From Maribellus maritimus (lineage in GTDB: Bacteria > Bacteroidota > Bacteroidia > Bacteroidales > Prolixibacteraceae), in NCBI RefSeq assembly GCF_022267315.1, contig NZ_JAIKLE010000038.1:1-63097 (forward strand): a stretch of 63,097 bases of DNA, in the 5' to 3' direction. Every line of letters begins with the position of its first letter. Positions within the stretch are counted from its first letter, which is position 1. This document shows, in pieces, positions 44,998 through 53,427 of the stretch. The translations under genes and the position numbers were made by a program. The notes beneath the pieces were generated by a model that made no database searches, was not told the DNA's origin, and saw only the letters and a list, made by a program, of their open reading frames with translations.

Positions 44998-47196
44998 ATG
45001 AAGAAAATCGTTCCAATAATTTTCATACTACCTTATGCTGTATTTGTTTTAAATTCAGGTTTTGTAAAAGGTCAGGAACTAAATATTGGGGTCATGGTGC
45101 AACCTGTTTCCAAATTAAATAAATTCATCGATTCTGATTATTACATTTGGGGAGCTTCAGTTGTTAAAGGTGAAGATGGGAAATACCACATGTTTTATTC
45201 CCGTTGGAAACGCGAACTTGGTTTCTATGCGTGGGTAACCCACTCAGAGATTGCTTATGCTGTTTCAGACAATGTTGATGGTCCTTTTGAATTTGTAAAT
45301 GTTACGCTTCCTCCTCGGGGAAAAGAGTTCTGGGATGGAACAACAACCCACAATCCAACAATACTCAGAAAAGATAGCTTATACTACCTTTACTACATGG
45401 GAACTACTGGCCTTATTGAAGCCAAACAACCTATTTCGATGAGTAACAAAGATTGGTGGATTTATCGCAATAACCAGCGAATAGGCGTCGCCGTTGCCAA
45501 CAATCCTTCCGGGCCATGGAAGCGTTTGAATAAACCAATAATAGATGTAAGTGATAATCCCACAGCTTATGATGCATTGATGACCTCAAATCCTGCAGTT
45601 AATTATACGAGTGATGAGAGAATTATTTTGATATACAAAGCGGTCGATAAAGGTAAAAATTATAAGTCCATTGATTTATCTACTGATGAGAGTTACAAAC
45701 TTTCGACTGGGAAAAAGGTTCGCTTTATGGTGGCTTTTGCAAATAACCCTCTGGGACCTTTCAAAAAACACAGCGAACCAATTTTTGAGCTAAAAGGAAC
45801 AGAAAATATTCATATGGTTGCCGAAGATCCTTATGTATGGCACCAGTATAATAAATACTATGCAATTGTACGCGATGTTGTTGGAACATATACAGGAGAT
45901 GCCGGGGCTTTGGCCCTAATGAAATCGGAAAATGGGTACGATTGGAAACCAACAAAACATCCGCTTGTACTAAGGAGTAGATTTGAATGGGAAAATGGAG
46001 AAAAGAGTACCGCACAACTTGAACGCCCACAATTGTTAATTGAAAATGGTATTCCAAGATCCTTGTATGGTGCATTAAGCTTGACTGTCGATGGGGTATA
46101 TCGTGATCATTCGTGCAATGTAAGAATACCTTTAAAACAAAAATATGAAGAACTAAATTTTCAACAATTACTTCCCGAAGAATTGGATAAATCCAATATC
46201 ATTCAAGAAGAGAAATATAATGTTTGGGGAACAAATATTATTAAAGGGAAAGATGGGAAATATCATGCCATTTATTCACGTTGGTTAAAATCTCGTGGGC
46301 ACCATGCCTGGGTAACACATTCAGAAGTGGCTCATGCAGTGTCAGATAATTTAACTGGACCTTATGTTTTTAAAAATGTGGTGCTTCCAGCACGAGGCAA
46401 TGAATATTGGGATGGTGAGATGACTCACAATCCTCATTTAATTGAGTATGATGGCAAATATTATCTTTACTATAATGGGAACAAAGGTTCCGGTTATTGG
46501 GCTACAACTCCTGATGATTTTATGCCTGAAACAGATAATCCTGAATGGTGGGTAAATCGCAATAATCAGAGAGTTGGTGTTGCTATAACTGATAACATTA
46601 ATGGTGAATGGAAACGTTTTGATAAGCCTTTAATAGATATTTCGAATGGGCGACAGATGACTGCTACACCTGTGGTCTCCCTTCGCCCCGATGGTAAGTT
46701 TCTCATGGCATACAAATACGTTACTGTTGACGGAAGCACATGGGGTGGAAAGGTGGTGCATGTAACTGCTTTGTCTGATTCACCCTTAGGCCCGTTTGTT
46801 GATACGAATATTCCTTTTATTACAGTAGAGAACAAAGAGGATGATACTGACGTGCAGTCTAAATTTGCTATTGATGACCATGTGCAGTGGTATCAAGACG
46901 GACGTTACTATTGTATCGGCAAAGATTGTTATCAAAGTTTTTCGGACTATCCAAAAGGTTCAATGTTGCTTTGGACTTCAGACTCATCCGGATTAAATTG
47001 GAAATTGGCGCAAGCACCACTGGTATTTCTTTCAGGAAAAATTCCCTGGACAGATGGTGATGTTACAACGTGCACGCGCACCTGTGACATGCCAAAAATT
47101 TATATGGAACATGGTAAGATGAAAGCACTTATTATGGCAACATTACCTGTCGATAGTGAAATATCATTTTCAACAATAGTTCCGCTAATTTATTAA
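44998..47196 (+). CDS. Double beta-propeller GH43/GH117-like protein
   Basis: A 732-residue exported protein made of two tandem copies of the propeller seen alone at 25144 and 58697. Copy A (about 30-385) has MFYSRWK, WVTHSEIAYAVSD, FWDGTTTHNP, YDALMTSNP and AEDPYVWHQ. Copy B (about 400-732) keeps AIYSRWL, WVTHSEVAHAVSD and YWDGEMTHNP, but has MTATPVVS for DALMTSNP and IDDHVQWYQ for AEDPYVWYQ. Two candidate catalytic acids are therefore altered in copy B, which may be non-catalytic or differently specific. The fusion clearly arose by internal duplication. Confidence 0.8.
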   Translation: MKKIVPIIFILPYAVFVLNSGFVKGQELNIGVMVQPVSKLNKFIDSDYYIWGASVVKGEDGKYHMFYSRWKRELGFYAWVTHSEIAYAVSDNVDGPFEFVNVTLPPRGKEFWDGTTTHNPTILRKDSLYYLYYMGTTGLIEAKQPISMSNKDWWIYRNNQRIGVAVANNPSGPWKRLNKPIIDVSDNPTAYDALMTSNPAVNYTSDERIILIYKAVDKGKNYKSIDLSTDESYKLSTGKKVRFMVAFANNPLGPFKKHSEPIFELKGTENIHMVAEDPYVWHQYNKYYAIVRDVVGTYTGDAGALALMKSENGYDWKPTKHPLVLRSRFEWENGEKSTAQLERPQLLIENGIPRSLYGALSLTVDGVYRDHSCNVRIPLKQKYEELNFQQLLPEELDKSNIIQEEKYNVWGTNIIKGKDGKYHAIYSRWLKSRGHHAWVTHSEVAHAVSDNLTGPYVFKNVVLPARGNEYWDGEMTHNPHLIEYDGKYYLYYNGNKGSGYWATTPDDFMPETDNPEWWVNRNNQRVGVAITDNINGEWKRFDKPLIDISNGRQMTATPVVSLRPDGKFLMAYKYVTVDGSTWGGKVVHVTALSDSPLGPFVDTNIPFITVENKEDDTDVQSKFAIDDHVQWYQDGRYYCIGKDCYQSFSDYPKGSMLLWTSDSSGLNWKLAQAPLVFLSGKIPWTDGDVTTCTRTCDMPKIYMEHGKMKALIMATLPVDSEISFSTIVPLIY

Positions 47197-47207
47197 AAAA
47201 GATAGTT

Positions 47208-48032
47208 ATGAAAACTCAAATAATCGTAATCTTTATTTTGATGAATTGTTTTTCTAATTCTGTTCAAAAATCTCAACTCTTCCTTTTAGCCGGTCAGAGT
47301 AATGCTGTTGGGCAGGGAGATTCGTTAAATAGTCCTGTATGTAAAACAAATACAGCATTTGAATTTGATGCTCAAAACAATAAATTTATTCCACTAAGAG
47401 ATCCTGCAGGGAAATCATGGAAGCAATTCCAGGAAGCCGGAACAGGAAGTGTGGCTCCCGCTTTTGCAAAGGGGATGTATGAACTCTTTAGGCAAAAAAT
47501 TTATATGGTGACGGCAGCCCGGGGAGGTGCCTCGTGTCACTGGAAAGCGGAAATGGCTAACTACGGTACATGGGATACTTCGGGCAAACTCTTTGCTCAG
47601 GCAGTTGAAAAAACAAAAATGGCCGAAATAAAGTCAGGCATTCGTCTGTCTGGTGTCCTCTGGATTCAAGGCGAACGCGATGCAAATGCTATTTTGGCTG
47701 GACAATTAACTGCAACTGAATACCAAAAGGTACTTGAAGGATTGATCAAAAGGTTCAGAAATGAATTTGGTGAAGATTTACCATTTTTTATCGTACAAAC
47801 GGCTTATCAGCAGGATAAAGCACCTGGCGGTTGTCGGGCTGTGAGAGATGTTCAGACGATAATTGCGAAAAAGATGAACGGAGTTTATATCGCTTATGGA
47901 GAAACAAATGAGTTTGGACAACGAAAGTGGTTTAAAGACAAAGTCCATTACAATCAGGAAGGCTTGAATGATATCGGTACAAAAGCTGCTGAATTCGTCT
48001 ATAAACATTATAACCAAGAGGACAATGAATAA
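47208..48032 (+). CDS. CE6/sialate O-acetylesterase-like SGNH esterase
   Basis: A 274-residue exported esterase. Block I is FLLAGQSNAVGQGDS with nucleophile Ser31; GVLWIQGERDAN is the middle block and KDKVHYNQEGLNDIG supplies the catalytic Asp/His pair. The N-terminal hydrophobic segment (about 1-18) serves as a signal. Family members remove O-acetyl groups from plant or algal glycans. It begins 12 bases after the double-propeller gene, so they are co-transcribed and may act in sequence. Confidence 0.85.
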   Translation: MKTQIIVIFILMNCFSNSVQKSQLFLLAGQSNAVGQGDSLNSPVCKTNTAFEFDAQNNKFIPLRDPAGKSWKQFQEAGTGSVAPAFAKGMYELFRQKIYMVTAARGGASCHWKAEMANYGTWDTSGKLFAQAVEKTKMAEIKSGIRLSGVLWIQGERDANAILAGQLTATEYQKVLEGLIKRFRNEFGEDLPFFIVQTAYQQDKAPGGCRAVRDVQTIIAKKMNGVYIAYGETNEFGQRKWFKDKVHYNQEGLNDIGTKAAEFVYKHYNQEDNE

Positions 48033-48129
48033 ACATATAAGATTCTATTTCTCTTTTTTGCATTTTCATTCACTTGCAATTTGTGCATGGGATTGTTTGA
48101 ATTGTTTTGTCTACTTAAATTTTAATAAT

Positions 48130-49929
48130 ATGAAAATCAGGTTTAAGAATTCATGTGTGATAATATCGTCAATATTTTTTTTACTAGGAGTTCCGTTGAC
48201 TGTAAATGCAACACCTTTGGAGGAAGAGAGACCAAATGTTGTTATAGTAATAACCGATGATCAGGGGATGGGGGATCTTGGTTGTATGGGAAATCCCTAC
48301 GTTAAAACACCCAATATTGATAAATTATATAAGGAAGCAGTAAGGTTTACAAATTATCATGTATCAACTACGTGTGCTCCGACACGTGGTTCTTTGATGA
48401 CAGGGAGACATACCAACAGAGTAAATGTGTATCATACCATTGCTGGTCACTCACTCCTTTTTGAGGATGAAGTACTCCTCCCACAGATATTTGCCCAAAA
48501 TGGATATACCAATGGCATGTTTGGTAAATGGCACCTGGGTGACAATTATCCTTATCGTCCTGAAGACAGAGGGTTTCACGAAGTTGTTCGGCATGGCGGT
48601 GGAGGTATTACACAGGGTCCCGATTACTGGGGAAATGATTATTTTGACGATACCTACTGGCACAATGGCGAACCCGAAAAATACGAGGGATATTGCACAG
48701 ATGTATTTTTCAAGGAAGCAATAAATTTTATTGAAGCAAACAAAGACAACCCGTTTTTTTGCTATATCTCGACAAATGCTCCACATGGCCCGTTAAATTT
48801 ACCAAAAGAGTATCTCGACATCTATAAAAATTATGACAAACTTCCGGAAGATGTTCAACGTTTTTACGGGATGATTACTAATATTGACGATAATTTTAAA
48901 GCCCTCGAAAACAAATTGGATGAATTAAATCTCACAGATAATACGATTCTCATATTTACAACCGATAACGGTACAGCCAGCGGAAACTTAGTTTTCAATG
49001 CCGGATTAAGAGGCCGTAAAGGGAGTGAATATGATGGAGGGCATCGTGTGCCATTTTTTATTCGTTGGCCTAATGGAGAATTAGTCGGAGGAAAAGATAT
49101 TGATAAGTTGGTTGCACATTATGACTTGTTACCAACATTTGTTGATATGTTGAATCTTGATTTTACACCTGTAAAGTCGTTGGATGGTATTAGCCTGAAA
49201 CCTCTGTTTTATGATAAAAATAGTAAATGGCCCAATCGAATTCTGTATATGGATACACAAAGACTGCAAAATCTCGTAAAATACAGAAACTATTCCGTAA
49301 TGGATCAAGAATGGCGTTTGGTAAATGGAGATGAATTGTTTTATATTTCCAAAGACTTGGGACAACACAACAATGTTATCGAAGAATATCCGGAGGTGGC
49401 GGCTCGATTAGCAGAAGGATATGAAAGGTGGTGGCAGTCATTTTTGGAAGAAGGTATAGATGAAAAATATGCATACATAAAAGTAGGATCTCGGTATGAA
49501 AGCCCAAGTCGGATATCAGCACATGATATGCTGACTGGCAAACATGGATTAATCTGGCATCAGTACGGTGCAACAACAGCCTCGCAGGCGACAGGAAGAT
49601 GGAAAATTGAATTTGTTGAAAGCGCTAATTATAAAATAAGCCTTTGCAGATTTCCAAGAGAAAGCGGGTTAAATATTAATGAGACTTTTCCTGCGGCAAA
49701 AAAGCCTATCGAATTGCAGAGATCCATGCCTGCAAGTGAAAAGAATGATTTTGTAAAAGCGTACTTATATGTAGCTAATATAGAAAAATTTGCAAATATC
49801 ACTCAAGGTCAAAAGGACGTGACCTTTATCGGTTATGTTCCTGCCGGGAAATATGATCTGGAAGCACAGTTGATCGATAGTGAAAACAGGGTTTACCCTG
49901 CCTACTATTTGTACATAGAAAGAATGTGA
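48130..49929 (+). CDS. Sulfatase 3 (S1 family) with C-terminal extension
   Basis: A 599-residue exported sulfatase. ATG 48130 is chosen because it gives a normal signal peptide (to about residue 27, TVNA); the open frame continues upstream into the esterase gene. Motifs: RPNVVIVITDDQGMGDLG, CAPTRGSLMTG with Cys82 as formylglycine precursor, FGKWHLGDNYP, STNAPHGP and IFTTDNGTASGN. About 130 extra C-terminal residues form a beta-rich domain (WKIEFVESANYKISLCRFPRE), perhaps for binding the substrate. Confidence 0.93.
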   Translation: MKIRFKNSCVIISSIFFLLGVPLTVNATPLEEERPNVVIVITDDQGMGDLGCMGNPYVKTPNIDKLYKEAVRFTNYHVSTTCAPTRGSLMTGRHTNRVNVYHTIAGHSLLFEDEVLLPQIFAQNGYTNGMFGKWHLGDNYPYRPEDRGFHEVVRHGGGGITQGPDYWGNDYFDDTYWHNGEPEKYEGYCTDVFFKEAINFIEANKDNPFFCYISTNAPHGPLNLPKEYLDIYKNYDKLPEDVQRFYGMITNIDDNFKALENKLDELNLTDNTILIFTTDNGTASGNLVFNAGLRGRKGSEYDGGHRVPFFIRWPNGELVGGKDIDKLVAHYDLLPTFVDMLNLDFTPVKSLDGISLKPLFYDKNSKWPNRILYMDTQRLQNLVKYRNYSVMDQEWRLVNGDELFYISKDLGQHNNVIEEYPEVAARLAEGYERWWQSFLEEGIDEKYAYIKVGSRYESPSRISAHDMLTGKHGLIWHQYGATTASQATGRWKIEFVESANYKISLCRFPRESGLNINETFPAAKKPIELQRSMPASEKNDFVKAYLYVANIEKFANITQGQKDVTFIGYVPAGKYDLEAQLIDSENRVYPAYYLYIERM

Positions 49930-50029
49930 TAAGAAAATTATTTCTTTATTGAAGATGTTTAAAGTTTATGCGATAAGATAGCACAGTAAGCTTATAAAAC
50001 CTAAAGTCTCTCCATTTTTTGTTTACATA

Positions 50030-51046
50030 ATGAAAAAAATATTTAGCCTGTATATGTTATTAACCCTATCCATGTTCACAAAATCTCAAACAGAAGTTGC
50101 TACTTCTGAATATTTTAAGTTAGAACCGGATAGTGAAAAACCTGCTTTTGATATCACACCTTATCAACCCAGAATGGCCAGCTGTTATCAGGATAAAAAG
50201 GGAAAATATCATCTTTTTACGGATTATCTGGAAAAAGGAATGTCTCCTTATAATGCAGTGATAAGGTATTATCGAAGCAGCGATTTGTATCATTGGGAAT
50301 ATGTGTCTACCGTCGCAAAACATGCTGAACTTGGTGTTCCCGATGCCGTAGGGTGCTCAAGTCCGCATGTATATGCTACCGATGACAAAATATATCTTTT
50401 TTATGGTGGCACACCTAAGTCAAACAATGATAGTACGAACATTTATGCAAAAAAGGGAGAATCAGGATATATGTCACGTTCCATTATTCTTGCTATAGCT
50501 AAAGCCGATAAAAACGGGGCGCCAATGGGAAATTTTGAAAAACATGGTGTAGTGATAACACCTGGTTCCGTTGATGATTGGGATTCCATGCGTCTGGACG
50601 ATCCATGTGTCATCCCTGATGGAGACACACTTCATATGTTTTATAAAGCTTTCAACACAAATCGCGAACTTGACAGCGTTAGAGTCGGGTATGCCAAAGC
50701 TTCTGTAAATGATTTAAAATTTGAAAAACATCCGGGGCCTGTTCTTGCGGTTGATGGTGGAGGAGAAATGCCCCGCGTGTTTAAAATAGCAAATATCTGG
50801 CATCTTTTTTACCGCCATTTTGAAAACGAGGAATTTACCTGGCTACACTATACTTCTGATAATGGTCTCCGATGGCGTCTTTTTGATCCTTTTTTCTTTA
50901 ATCAACCGCGAACTGGTCCCCGGGATATTATGATGATTTATGGGATGAACGGGAAATTGCTCAAACATCCCAGAATGCTTGTTGCTGGGAATGAAAACGA
51001 CATAACCAAGCTTTGGCTGTACCATTTGAGAAGGAAAGTGCTATAA
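50030..51046 (+). CDS. GH43/GH32-like beta-propeller hydrolase
   Basis: A 338-residue exported protein (signal to about residue 19, TKSQ) with propeller sequence unlike the three GH43/GH117-like genes: YQDKKGKYHLFTDYLEK, YYRSSDLYHWEYVS, GCSSPHVYATDDKIYLFYGG, RLDDPCVIPDGDTLHMFYKA and GGGEMPRVFKIANIWHLFYRH. Acidic residues in LDDP and GEMPR fit a GH43, GH32 or GH130-like active site. It is the last gene before the second operator cluster and so probably ends the first large run. Confidence 0.7.
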   Translation: MKKIFSLYMLLTLSMFTKSQTEVATSEYFKLEPDSEKPAFDITPYQPRMASCYQDKKGKYHLFTDYLEKGMSPYNAVIRYYRSSDLYHWEYVSTVAKHAELGVPDAVGCSSPHVYATDDKIYLFYGGTPKSNNDSTNIYAKKGESGYMSRSIILAIAKADKNGAPMGNFEKHGVVITPGSVDDWDSMRLDDPCVIPDGDTLHMFYKAFNTNRELDSVRVGYAKASVNDLKFEKHPGPVLAVDGGGEMPRVFKIANIWHLFYRHFENEEFTWLHYTSDNGLRWRLFDPFFFNQPRTGPRDIMMIYGMNGKLLKHPRMLVAGNENDITKLWLYHLRRKVL

Positions 51047-51062
51047 TTAAAACTTCTGATTC

Positions 51063-51107
51063 TGGAAACGTTTCCGGAGAACGAAAACGTTTCCGGAAAC
51101 GCTTCCG
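51063..51107. promoter_or_regulatory. Second LacI-type operator cluster
   Basis: Three copies of the motif found beside lacI: TGGAAACGTTTCCG (51063-51076, with a perfect 12-base palindrome at 51064-51075), CGAAAACGTTTCCG (51082-51095) and CGGAAACGCTTCCG (51094-51107). The cluster lies about 355 bases before FAD oxidoreductase 3. It implies that the 51.4-59.8 kb genes form a second LacI-controlled transcription unit. Confidence 0.8.
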
Positions 51108-51462
51108 AGGTTTTTGTTATTCATTTTGTTGGACTTGGTTTTAACCATTTATATTTTTAAGTGAGAATTATTTTTGAAATAAGTAAAGTCCTTAACTAGC
51201 TTAATCTTAGTAAAAACCTAAATCAAAAAAACTGTGTGATAAAAGAATCAAAAAATCGTCCCCATAGCTTGATAAAATCTTTAAATTATAATTTAATAAT
51301 TCAAAAAATTAAATTTAACCTGTTGCCTGTCATGCATAACAGGTCAAACTCAAATTAACGAGAAAACAGCGGAGAAGAGATAGTATAATTATTGCTTAAT
51401 AGCCTCCGTAACTATTCGTAACTACAGAGGAGTAAAAGATAAACAGTGAAAATAAAAAAACG
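51108..51462. other. Long leader before FAD oxidoreductase 3, no gene seen
   Basis: About 355 bases without a gene. A possible -7 box TATTTTTG is at 51169-51176, but a matching upstream TTG at normal spacing is not evident. A small inverted repeat, ACCTGTT (51318-51324) and AACAGGT (51338-51344), could form a weak hairpin in the leader RNA. Purine-rich AGAGGAG at about 51426-51432 is too far from the start to be its ribosome binding site. Confidence 0.4.
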
Positions 51463-53370
51463 ATGTATAATAATAACACAACAAGAATATTTGTATTTGC
51501 GTTTCTGCTGATTTTGATATGGAAACCATCAACCTCAAAAAATCATATCTTTTTGGAAGCCGAAAGTTTTGAAGATCGTGGAGGATGGGTTATCGACCAG
51601 CAAAGTATGGACCAAATGGGGTCTCCGTATTTATTAGCACATGGAATGGGAGTTCCGGTGGAGGACGCAAAAACGCAAGTCCATATATCTGAAAAAGGGA
51701 AATACAGGATTTGGGTTCGTACCCGGGATTGGACTGCTCTATGGAGAGTGTCTGAATTCCCCGGCGAATTTCAGGTGTTAATTGATAATAAGCCTGTCAA
51801 AACAATATTTGGAACCAAAGGAGCTGAATGGCATTGGCAAAATGGCGGTACCATTCAGTTAAAAGAAGGTAAAGTTGAGATAGCTTTACATGATATGACA
51901 GGATTTAACGGCCGTTGCGATGCGATTATTTTAACCAAGGATTTACGGTTTACCCCACCTGTTGAATATGATGCTTTGGCACAATTCAGGCGCGATAATT
52001 CAGGGTTTCCAAAAGAAACAATAGATGCCGGAGAATTTGATTTAGTTGTTGTTGGCGGAGGAATGGCCGGAATTTGCACTGCAGTTACTGCAGCAAGACT
52101 TGGGTGTAAAGTAGCATTAATTCAAAACCGCCCGGTATTAGGAGGAAATAACAGTTCAGAAGTTCGTGTTGGACTTTCAGGACTTATTTTTCAGGACCCC
52201 TACCCAAAACTTGGAAAACTGGTTGATGAAACTGGTTCTGTAGGACACTGGACACTCTGGGAAGCCAAACGTAATCCTGAATCTGAAAGAAGTAAGAGAA
52301 TTTTGGAGATAATAAAAAACAATCCGGAAAAGAAAATTCACAATGCCGGACCGAAAAGTAATTATGGTGATGATAAAAAGTTAAAAATTGTAAGCGGAGA
52401 GAAAAACATTGAATTATTCCTTAATACTCATGTTTTTGCTGCACAAGAATCAGATAACAGAATTATTTCCGTTAAAGCAAAAGACATTATCACCGGGAAA
52501 GAATTATTATTTAAAGGACAACTTTTTGCAGATTGTACGGGAGATGGTAATCTGGGGTACCTGGCTGGCGCCGATTACAGAATTGGACGGGAGAGCAGTA
52601 AAAAAACGGGAGAGTCCAGCGCCCCAAATGATGGAGACAACTTGATTATGGGAACATCTGTTCAATGGTATGCGGAAGAACTTGACTCAGTTTCCTCGTT
52701 CCCGGAATGTCCATGGGCCGTTCAATTTACAGAAGAAACTTGTCAATATCTTACGCATGGCGACTGGAATTGGGAAACCGGATTTTTTTGGGATCAGGTT
52801 GAAGATATTGAACATATCAGAGACTATGGTCTTCGGGCTGTATATGGGAACTGGTCTTTTCTGAAAAATAAAAGTAAAAACAAAGAAAAATACCAGAACT
52901 ATAAATTAAAATGGGTAGCTTATATTGGAGGAAAACGAGAGTCCAGAAGGCTTTTGGGAGATGTCATTCTGAAAGAGCAGGATCTGATACAAAGAACGGT
53001 ATACCCTGATGCCAGTTTTACAACAACCTGGACTATCGACCTGCACTATCCTTTGACGCTCGAAGGTTTTACAGAAGAACCTTTCCTGTCGGAAGCCAAA
53101 CATATTGAAATTGAACCATATGCTGTTCCTTATCGGTGTTTATATTCCCGGAACATTGAAAATCTTTTTATGGCAGGAAGAAACATTAGTGTAACTCATG
53201 TGGCATTAGGTACTGTTCGCGTAATGCGCACAACAGGAATGATGGGGGAAGTTGTTGGGATGGCTGCTGCGATTTGCGTGCAGGAAGACTGTTCTCCACG
53301 TGAAGTGTATCAAAAAAAACTAAACCTGCTAAAATCACATTTAGTTAACGGAGTTCCACAAAATAATTAG
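51463..53370 (+). CDS. Secreted FAD-dependent oxidoreductase 3 with N-terminal binding module
   Basis: A 635-residue paralog of FAD oxidoreductase 2. A hydrophobic signal (about 8-22) is followed by the shared module (LEAESFEDRGGWVIDQQS, IWVRTRDWTALW, HWQNGGTIQLKEGK, GFNGRCDAII), then the flavin domain FDLVVVGGGMAGICTAV, QNRPVLGGNNSSEVRVG, and NLFMAGRNISVTHVALG near the end. It has an insertion of about 40 residues near 255-300 compared with FAD2. It is the first gene after the second operator cluster and is followed after 57 bases by FAD4. Confidence 0.8.
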   Translation: MYNNNTTRIFVFAFLLILIWKPSTSKNHIFLEAESFEDRGGWVIDQQSMDQMGSPYLLAHGMGVPVEDAKTQVHISEKGKYRIWVRTRDWTALWRVSEFPGEFQVLIDNKPVKTIFGTKGAEWHWQNGGTIQLKEGKVEIALHDMTGFNGRCDAIILTKDLRFTPPVEYDALAQFRRDNSGFPKETIDAGEFDLVVVGGGMAGICTAVTAARLGCKVALIQNRPVLGGNNSSEVRVGLSGLIFQDPYPKLGKLVDETGSVGHWTLWEAKRNPESERSKRILEIIKNNPEKKIHNAGPKSNYGDDKKLKIVSGEKNIELFLNTHVFAAQESDNRIISVKAKDIITGKELLFKGQLFADCTGDGNLGYLAGADYRIGRESSKKTGESSAPNDGDNLIMGTSVQWYAEELDSVSSFPECPWAVQFTEETCQYLTHGDWNWETGFFWDQVEDIEHIRDYGLRAVYGNWSFLKNKSKNKEKYQNYKLKWVAYIGGKRESRRLLGDVILKEQDLIQRTVYPDASFTTTWTIDLHYPLTLEGFTEEPFLSEAKHIEIEPYAVPYRCLYSRNIENLFMAGRNISVTHVALGTVRVMRTTGMMGEVVGMAAAICVQEDCSPREVYQKKLNLLKSHLVNGVPQNN

Positions 53371-53427
53371 AAATAAGTAAATCATTAATAATAATTTTTG
53401 TTCAATACACATTTTATAAAAACCTAA

